DNA of 64,000 nt, taken from NCBI GenBank assembly GCA_017431005.1, contig JAFRLY010000050.1:62001-126000 (forward strand), written 5' to 3'. Origin of the DNA: Clostridia bacterium. Lineage in GTDB: Bacteria; Bacillota; Clostridia; Christensenellales; Aristaeellaceae. Below are positions 59,208-64,000 of this stretch, piece after piece. Each line of letters opens with the position of its first letter. Positions within the stretch are counted from its first letter, which is position 1. The notes below the pieces were generated by a model that made no database searches, was not told the DNA's origin, and was given only the letters and a program-made list of their open reading frames with translations. The translations under genes and the position numbers were made by a program.

Positions 59208-60389
59208 ATGTATTACAAGGAGATAACGGGTGTCAGAGTATCGGCGCTGGGAATGGGCAACATGCGTCTCCCGAAAATCGGGAACCAGGGAGAAAAAATC
59301 GACCGGGAAAAGGCGCGGGAAATCATTGATTACGCCATGAGCCACGGGATTAACTATTATGATACCGCATACCGCTATCACGGGGGCGAATCGGAGCGTT
59401 TTATCGGAGAGGCGCTGAAGAGATATCCCAGGGACAGCTTTCTGCTGGCCAGCAAATTTCCCGGCCACATGATGGAAAAGAAAGGAAACGGCGTCATGGG
59501 ATTCACCAGCATGCTGGCCGGGCATCCCGATTCAACCGTCGACGCGGTTTTCCATGAACAGCTTGAAAAGTGCCAGGTGGACTATTTTGACTTTTACCTG
59601 CTGCACAATGTGAATGAAAACTCGCTGGCTTTCTACAACGATCCGGAAATCGGGATCGTGGATTACCTGATGAAACAGAAGGAGCTCGGCAGAATCCGGC
59701 ACCTCGGCTTCAGCTCCCACGCTGTTTCGGCCGCCACCATTGACGAATTCCTGACCCGGTATGAAGGGGTGTTTGAGTTTGTGCAGATTCAGCTGAATTA
59801 TCTGGACTGGATTCTGCAGGACGCGAAAAGCAAGGTGGAGGCGATCAGAAAACACGGACTGAAGATCGTGGTCATGGAGGGCATCCGGGGCGGCAGGCTC
59901 GCTTCACTTCCGGAGGAGCAGGCGGCCCGGCTCCGCGCGGCACGGGCGGAGGATTCCGCGGCGCGGTGGGCGCTCCGCTGGCTGCAGGATATTCCGGAGG
60001 TTGCGGTGATCCTGTCCGGTATGTCCACGATGGACCAGATGATTGAGAATGTGGAAACCTTCAGGGAATGCAACCCGGTCAGCGGAGAGGAAAAAGCGCT
60101 GCTGACGGAGGTGGCGGAATCGATGCTGTCCTGGGTGCCGTGCACAGCCTGCAGGTACTGCACCGAAGGCTGCCCCATGGGACTGGAGATACCGAAAATC
60201 ATCGCGGCCTACAACGGCGTGAAGAACGGCGACAACATGGCATGGTACAGTCCGGCGGAAAAGGGCGAAGCCATGGATCCGGCCCGCTGCATCGGCTGCG
60301 GGAGCTGCGCATCCATCTGCCCTCAGCAGATCGCGATACCGGAAATCATGGCGGAATTCGCCGGAATGCTGAAGAACAGGGGAAAGTAA
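59208..60389 (+). CDS. Aldo/keto reductase with C-terminal ferredoxin domain (second copy)
   Basis: 393 residues. Barrel motifs: LGMGNMRLP, YYDTAYRYHGGESE (catalytic D and Y), LLASKFPG (K) and YLLHNVNEN (H). C-terminal clusters: CTACRYCTEGCPMGL and CIGCGSCASICPQQI. Same architecture as the protein at 27359-28483, but the barrels differ enough to be distinct subfamilies. Substrate unknown. AAGGAG before the ATG at 59208. Confidence 0.9.
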   Translation: MYYKEITGVRVSALGMGNMRLPKIGNQGEKIDREKAREIIDYAMSHGINYYDTAYRYHGGESERFIGEALKRYPRDSFLLASKFPGHMMEKKGNGVMGFTSMLAGHPDSTVDAVFHEQLEKCQVDYFDFYLLHNVNENSLAFYNDPEIGIVDYLMKQKELGRIRHLGFSSHAVSAATIDEFLTRYEGVFEFVQIQLNYLDWILQDAKSKVEAIRKHGLKIVVMEGIRGGRLASLPEEQAARLRAARAEDSAARWALRWLQDIPEVAVILSGMSTMDQMIENVETFRECNPVSGEEKALLTEVAESMLSWVPCTACRYCTEGCPMGLEIPKIIAAYNGVKNGDNMAWYSPAEKGEAMDPARCIGCGSCASICPQQIAIPEIMAEFAGMLKNRGK

Positions 60390-60430
60390 AGCGACCTGAA
60401 TACAGAAAAAGTATTCTCCAAAACGAAAAA

Positions 60431-60469
60431 ATCCCCGGAACCCCGCATGATTGCAGGATTTCCGGGGAT
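60431..60469 (-). terminator. Orphan terminator downstream of the guaA relic
   Basis: ATCCCCGGAA (60431-60440) and TTCCGGGGAT (60460-60469) with a 19-base loop; minus-strand tail TTTTTTCG then TTTTG. It has no intact minus-strand gene left to terminate; on the plus strand it can stop the reductase transcript. Confidence 0.8.
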
Positions 60470-60476
60470 ATGTTGT

Positions 60477-60670
60477 TTATTCCCACTCGATGGCTGCGAC
60501 GGGTTTTTCAGCGGAAAACCCGTCAACCGAAAGAACAGCAGCATTTAGGATTGTATTCATTCATACTGCCTGATAAAACAGCTGATCGACAGAAACATCA
60601 AAACGATGCATTGCCGGAACGGTTTGAAGCCGTTACCTTTATCATTGCTACTGGAAACTGCGCGAATCAT
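60477..60670 (-). pseudogene. Decayed 3' end of a guaA (GMP synthase) gene
   Basis: Minus strand, ending in the TAA at 60477-60479, encodes VDGFSAEKPVAAIEWE, the C-terminus of GMP synthases (the intact gene in this window ends VATIEFE). About 190 bases upstream, in another frame, MIRAVSSS corresponds to the conserved VIIRAVNT. Between them TVPAMH again matches TVPEIP, but an in-frame TGA and a frameshift break the reading. The terminator just downstream belongs with it. No other part of guaA is found, so this is a relic of a second copy or of an earlier rearrangement. Confidence 0.6.
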
Positions 60671-60775
60671 GAAAAGCAACTATGACAGTCCGGGAAAGAA
60701 GAGTATGTAACAGGAACCAGCGATCCGACGGGCGGTTTTTATCCAAACTGTTTTGCCGTATGTCCGTCGGCCTAC

Positions 60776-60804
60776 TTGCTCTCAAGAGGAAAAAGGTTTA
60801 TAGT
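60776..60804 (+). promoter_or_regulatory. Promoter of the phosphoribosyltransferase gene
   Basis: TTGCTC (60776-60781), 17 bp, TATAGT (60799-60804). The gap 60390-60857 contains this promoter, the guaA relic and its terminator, and no other gene. Confidence 0.7.
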
Positions 60805-60857
60805 AGATTCACAGAGATACCGTTTTACAGAATTTCATACAGGAGGAGGAACGAATC

Positions 60858-61499
60858 ATGTCTATCCAGATTGTTGAGATTCCGAATCACCAGAACAAGG
60901 TACGTCTGCGCGTCGCCCACGGGCATTTCGCCACAAGCCACAGCCATATCAATTACTACATTGACCTGACCATGACCAAGCACCGGCTGTCAGAAGCCCG
61001 GATTGCCGCGGAAGAATTGTGCGGCATGTACAAGAATTCCACGATCGTGGACTCCATCCTCTGCCTGGACGGAACGGAAGTGCTGGGCGCCTGCATGGCT
61101 TCAGCACTGTCCGAGGCCGGGTTTCGGAGCATGAATGCGCACCAGACGATTTACGTGGTGACTCCGGAACATACCTCCGGAAGCCAGCTGATCTTCCGGG
61201 ACAATATCGCTCCGATGATTGTGGGCAAGCATGTGCTGGTGCTGGCAGCCTCCCTGACCACCGGCTTTACCGCCCGCTCCGCCATCGAGGCTATCCGGTA
61301 TTACAGCGGTGTGCCCGCAGGTGTCTCAGCCATCTTCTCTGCGATTGATGAATGTGAAGGCTTCCCGGTCAAGAGTGTTTTCACCGTAAAGGAGAACCTC
61401 CCCGATTATGTCAGCTACTCCTCTCACAACTGCCCGATGTGCAAGGCAGGGGAAAAGCTGACAGGATTGGTCAACAGCCACGGCGTTTCTTCCTTCTGA
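60858..61499 (+). CDS. PyrE-like phosphoribosyltransferase
   Basis: 213 residues, type I phosphoribosyltransferase fold similar to orotate phosphoribosyltransferase. The PRPP-loop equivalent is VLVLAASLTTGFTARSAIEA; the usual DD before TTG is replaced by AS, so PRPP use may be altered. A C-terminal CPMCKAGEKL contributes two Cys. The N-terminal HGHFATSHSHINYYIDLTMT, with many His, is characteristic of a group found in clostridia. Its role may be in purine or pyrimidine salvage, suggested only by the guaA neighbour. AGGAGG precedes the ATG; a strong terminator follows. Confidence 0.8.
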   Translation: MSIQIVEIPNHQNKVRLRVAHGHFATSHSHINYYIDLTMTKHRLSEARIAAEELCGMYKNSTIVDSILCLDGTEVLGACMASALSEAGFRSMNAHQTIYVVTPEHTSGSQLIFRDNIAPMIVGKHVLVLAASLTTGFTARSAIEAIRYYSGVPAGVSAIFSAIDECEGFPVKSVFTVKENLPDYVSYSSHNCPMCKAGEKLTGLVNSHGVSSF

Positions 61500-61517
61500 G
61501 GGCGCGCTTTTTGAAAA

Positions 61518-61550
61518 AACGGAAGCCGGGCATGATGCCCGGCTTCCGTT
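61518..61550. terminator. Bidirectional terminator, 16-bp stem
   Basis: AACGGAAGCCGGGCAT and ATGCCCGGCTTCCGTT around a single G. Plus-strand tail GTATTG; minus-strand tail CCGTTTTTTC. Confidence 0.9.
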
Positions 61551-61574
61551 GTATTGTCTGCTTCAGCGACAAAA

Positions 61575-61611
61575 CATCCCGGGGACCTTTGTAAATAAGG
61601 CTCCCGGGATG
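61575..61611 (-). terminator. Terminator of guaA
   Basis: CATCCCGGG / CCCGGGATG plus a CC/GG extension, loop around TTTGTAAATAA. It lies just after the guaA stop; minus-strand tail ATGTTTTGTC. Confidence 0.8.
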
Positions 61612-61617
61612 TTGATA

Positions 61618-62604
61618 TTATTCGAACTCAATTGTCGCGACGGGCTTCTCGCTGATATCCCAGAGGACGCGGTTGACACCGTCCACGGTCTGGATGATCC
61701 GGTCGCGGATGCGGCAGAGCACGCTGAAGGGAATTTCCGGCACGGTGGCGCTGACGGCGTCCACGGTGTTGACCGCGCGGATGATCACGGCCCAGCCCAT
61801 GTAACGCTCGCCCTTGCCGTCCACATATTTAATACCGGTGAACTGAATGTCGGGAATCGCGCAGAAATACTGCCACGGGATTTCCGGAAGCTTCCCGATC
61901 TCCTCACGGACGATCGCGTCCGCCTCGCGGAGCGCCTCCAGACGGTCGCGGGTGATGGCACCGATGCAGCGCACGCCGAGGCCCGGGCCGGGGAAGGGCT
62001 GACGGTACACCATGCCGTCCGGAAGCCCCAGGGCCTTGCCGACAACGCGGACTTCATCCTTATAAAGGAAGCGGACGGGCTCCACCAGTTCGAACTGCAG
62101 ATCATCCGGCAGCCCGCCTACATTATGATGCGCCTTGACGCCGACGCTTTCCGTGATATCCGGATAGATGGTTCCCTGGGCCAGGAAGGCAATACCGTCC
62201 TGCTTGCGGGCTTCCTCCTCAAAAACGCGGATAAATTCAGCGCCGATAATTTTTCTCTTCTGTTCCGGATCGCTGACGCCGGCCAGCTTGTCCAGGAAAC
62301 GGTCCACGGCGTCCACATAGACGAGATTCGCGTTCATCTGGCCGCGGAAGACCTCGATCACCTGCTCGGGCTCGCCCTTGCGCAGCAGACCGTGATTGAC
62401 GTGTACGCATACCAGCTGTTTGCCGATGGCTTTGATCAGCAGAGCAGCCACCACAGAGCTGTCCACGCCGCCGGACAGAGCCAGCAGAACCTTTTTATCA
62501 CCAACCTGATTACGGATCGCCTGTACCTGCTCCTCAATAAAAGCATTGGCCAGGGCGGGCGTTGTAATCCGTTCCATGCTTTCCGGGCGCTTGTTGTTAT
62601 CCAT
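61618..62604 (-). CDS. guaA: GMP synthase ATP-pyrophosphatase subunit without glutaminase domain
   Basis: Amination of XMP to GMP with ATP. The 328 residues contain the PP-loop LLALSGGVDSSVVAAL (near 42-57), GTIYPDITE, KAHHNVGGLP, the dimerisation domain motif RQPFPGPGLGVR and the C-terminus KPVATIEFE. Bacterial GuaA is normally about 510-525 residues with an N-terminal class I glutaminase domain; that domain is absent here, and the gene has its own promoter and AGGAGGAACGC RBS, so it is not simply truncated by the window. This is the archaeal-like two-subunit layout; the glutaminase may be encoded elsewhere, or ammonia is used directly. The short leader leaves no room for a purine riboswitch. 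Confidence 0.9.
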   Translation of the reverse strand: MDNNKRPESMERITTPALANAFIEEQVQAIRNQVGDKKVLLALSGGVDSSVVAALLIKAIGKQLVCVHVNHGLLRKGEPEQVIEVFRGQMNANLVYVDAVDRFLDKLAGVSDPEQKRKIIGAEFIRVFEEEARKQDGIAFLAQGTIYPDITESVGVKAHHNVGGLPDDLQFELVEPVRFLYKDEVRVVGKALGLPDGMVYRQPFPGPGLGVRCIGAITRDRLEALREADAIVREEIGKLPEIPWQYFCAIPDIQFTGIKYVDGKGERYMGWAVIIRAVNTVDAVSATVPEIPFSVLCRIRDRIIQTVDGVNRVLWDISEKPVATIEFE

Positions 62605-62633
62605 AAGCGTTCCTCCTGCTTCAAGATGGATAA

Positions 62634-62662
62634 AGAATATGCAAAAGGGAACCGGATGTCAA
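62634..62662 (-). promoter_or_regulatory. Promoter of guaA
   Basis: TTGACA (62657-62662), 17 bp, TATTCT (62634-62639). The transcript would start about 25 bases before the ATG. Confidence 0.8.
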
Positions 62663-62770
62663 TTCATACCTGAGGCAAAGGACGGGCAGAACTGTTACAA
62701 AAAACGAAAAAAAGAAAATATTTTTTTTAATATATTTTAATTGCCCGAAGAGGAACCGGGATATTGTAAA

Positions 62771-62789
62771 GTTAACAATTAACCTAACA
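62771..62789 (+). promoter_or_regulatory. Upstream operator-like site, copy 1
   Basis: GTTAACAATTAACCTAACA closely matches the operator at 62956-62975 (GTTTACAAATTAACCTAACA). It lies in a strongly AT-rich stretch (62690-62960) that includes long A and T runs around 62700-62745 and contains no gene. Confidence 0.55.
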
Positions 62790-62911
62790 GAGGAAAAACA
62801 CACTGAAATATAGATCCGGAAATATACAAAATAAGTATGTACAAAACAATACATCAGGACAAAATGACGGCAGGTATGGGTTATTAATCGCCGGAAAGAA
62901 CAAAAAAGAGC

Positions 62912-62940
62912 TTGACAAAACAAAAATTTAACTTTACAAT
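62912..62940 (+). promoter_or_regulatory. Promoter of the sugar-binding protein gene at the right edge
   Basis: TTGACA (62912-62917), 17 bp, TACAAT (62935-62940). Strong SigA-type promoter. Confidence 0.85.
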
Positions 62941-62951
62941 GCAGCTACAGA

Positions 62952-62973
62952 TTAGGTTTACAAATTAACCTAA
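62952..62973. promoter_or_regulatory. Inverted-repeat operator over the transcription start
   Basis: TTAGGTT (62952-62958) and AACCTAA (62967-62973) are perfect 7-bp arms, 8 bases apart, just downstream of the -10 box: the position of a repressor site. The TTAG...CTAA ends resemble ROK/XylR-type operators, which is only a suggestion. Confidence 0.65.
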
Positions 62974-62996
62974 CAATTGAAGGAGGAGAATTGATC

Positions 62997-64000
62997 ATGA
63001 AGAAAATCCTGTCTCTGATTCTGGCCCTGTGCCTCGTGCTGGGCATGGCTTCTTTCGCTGCCGCGGATGAGCTGCCGACCCTGGACCAGATCGTTCTGGG
63101 CGAGAACACCGATCTGGCTGCGAAGATTCACTTCGCCTATCACCGGACCGACCGGAAGGAGCTCCTGGAAGGCTATGTGCAGCAGTTCAGAGAGATCTAT
63201 CCGAACGTCGAGATTGAGTACGAGCTGATCACGGACTATGCCGAGAATGCCCTGCTGCGGATCGGCAACAACGACTGGACCATCATGGGCATCCCCACCG
63301 TGGACAAAGATGAGCTGAGCAAGTACTTCATTCCGCTGGGCTCCCTGGAAACCCTGGACGGTCTGTACAACTTCATGTCCAACTGGGCATATGAAGGCGT
63401 GTGCTACGGCCTGCCGTCCACCGGCAATGCCAACGGCCTGCTGTACAACAAGCGGATCTTCGCGGAAGCCGGCGTGACCGAGCTGCCCAAGACCCCCGCG
63501 GAGTTCATGGACGCCCTGCGCGCCGTGAAGGAAAAGACCGACGCGATCCCGCTGTACACCAACTACGCGGCCGGCTGGACCATGGGCGCCTGGGACGCCT
63601 ACATCGGCGTTGCCGCGACCGGCAGGGACACCTACATGAATCAGGAACTGGCCCATACCAAGGATCCCTTCGCGAAGCAGGCGGATGAAGGCACCGGCCC
63701 CTACGCCGTGTACAAGATTCTGTACGACGCGGCTGCCGAAGGCCTGATCGAGGAAGACTACACCACCACAGACTGGGAAGGCTGCAAGCCGATGCTGAAC
63801 AACGGCCAGATCGCCACGATGGTGCTGGGCAGCTGGGCCTTCACCCAGATGCGCGACGCCGAGGGCGGCGAGCATGACGAGGATGTCGGCTACATGGCGT
63901 TCCCGATCACCATCGACGGAAAACAGTATGCTCCTGCCGGCCCCGACTACTGCTTCGGCATCAATGTCCAGGCCTCCGACGAGGAGAAGCTGGCTTCCCT
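62997..64000 (+). CDS. CUT1 sugar ABC transporter solute-binding protein, 3' end outside window
   Basis: 334 codons are visible. Signal peptide MKKILSLILALCLVLGMASF ending near AAA-DE, no lipobox. The mature part has VQQFREIYPNVEIEYELI and GLPSTGNANGLLYNKRIFAE, the typical receptor motif of family 1 binding proteins (here GLLYNK, the MsmE/UgpB-like signature). It is about 75 percent complete. The operon presumably goes on with permeases to the right. AAGGAGGAG precedes the ATG at 62997. Confidence 0.92.
   Translation, partial: MKKILSLILALCLVLGMASFAAADELPTLDQIVLGENTDLAAKIHFAYHRTDRKELLEGYVQQFREIYPNVEIEYELITDYAENALLRIGNNDWTIMGIPTVDKDELSKYFIPLGSLETLDGLYNFMSNWAYEGVCYGLPSTGNANGLLYNKRIFAEAGVTELPKTPAEFMDALRAVKEKTDAIPLYTNYAAGWTMGAWDAYIGVAATGRDTYMNQELAHTKDPFAKQADEGTGPYAVYKILYDAAAEGLIEEDYTTTDWEGCKPMLNNGQIATMVLGSWAFTQMRDAEGGEHDEDVGYMAFPITIDGKQYAPAGPDYCFGINVQASDEEKLAS

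Noticed and set aside
60682-60969. Small Arg-rich plus-strand open frame ahead of the phosphoribosyltransferase gene
   Set aside because: No RBS or family; it overlaps the promoter and start of the real gene in another frame.
62605-62662. Purine riboswitch upstream of guaA
   Set aside because: The consensus promoter leaves a leader of only about 25 bases, too short for any purine aptamer.

Overview
The window looks like a chromosomal segment of a Gram-positive anaerobe of the Clostridia, most likely a gut or rumen member of the Christensenellales type (an Aristaeella-like lineage is my best guess from the style of the secreted proteins; this is inference). Reasons: high-GC coding DNA with strong AGGAGG ribosome binding sites, many solute-binding proteins with signal peptides that start MKKLLAL or MRKLVSL, lipoboxes rather than outer-membrane proteins, a SpoIID-type protein, ferredoxin-domain aldo/keto reductases and an [FeFe]-hydrogenase-like sensor. 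I see no rRNA, tRNA, CRISPR array, transposase or phage gene.

Layout. 1-3.0 kb: the end of a branched-chain amino acid ABC operon (livK-livH-livM, minus strand). 3.1-19.4 kb: a pectin/uronate island with a LacI regulator, two CUT1-type sugar ABC operons without ATPase (each permease-permease-binding protein), an intracellular GH28 polygalacturonase transcribed divergently from one of them around a LacI-type operator, and a four-gene acid-sugar operon (enolase-superfamily dehydratase, two short-chain dehydrogenase-like proteins, RraA-like aldolase). The plausible flow is import of oligogalacturonides, intracellular cleavage, then oxidation/dehydration and aldol cleavage. Both ABC operons carry the same 103-bp palindromic element between the second permease and the binding protein.

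19.6-30.6 kb: a GH3 relic, a membrane-anchored Ig-like protein, a GH3 xylosidase/glucosidase, a MATE exporter, a PadR/HAAS-DUF4097 pair, then an operon-like run of ferredoxin aldo/keto reductase, YgjP peptidase, hemolysin III and MBL hydrolase. 30.6-37.5 kb: SpoIID/SH3 protein, SGNH esterase, a DnaQ-GNAT fusion, a STAS/partner pair, GlsB and YcaQ. 37.6-46.3 kb: a sugar-sensing and uptake cluster in which a YtfQ-like lipoprotein sits ahead of a YesM/YesN two-component system and a complete CUT2 ABC transporter (binding protein, double ATPase, two permeases). 46.4-50.3 kb: a Cache hybrid histidine kinase translationally coupled to an orphan solute-binding lipoprotein. 50.4-53.5 kb: a sensory [FeFe]-hydrogenase operon ([2Fe-2S] protein, HydS-like protein with PAS, SpoIIE-type phosphatase). 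53.8-60.4 kb: VWA/peptidoglycan-binding protein, AadA-like nucleotidyltransferase, DUF218 protein, M42 peptidase, second ferredoxin aldo/keto reductase. 60.4-64 kb: a decayed 3' end of a guaA gene, a PyrE-like phosphoribosyltransferase, an intact GMP synthase lacking its glutaminase domain, and the start of another sugar-binding protein behind a promoter with a strong inverted-repeat operator.

The main theme is carbohydrate sensing and import tied to several regulatory layers (LacI, YesMN, hybrid kinase, SpoIIE/STAS partner switching). The items I would look at first are the covarying 103-bp hairpin element, the permease fused to three membrane repeats, the binding-protein/hybrid-kinase pair, the glutaminase-less guaA next to a guaA relic, and the catalytically degenerate SDR in the uronate operon.
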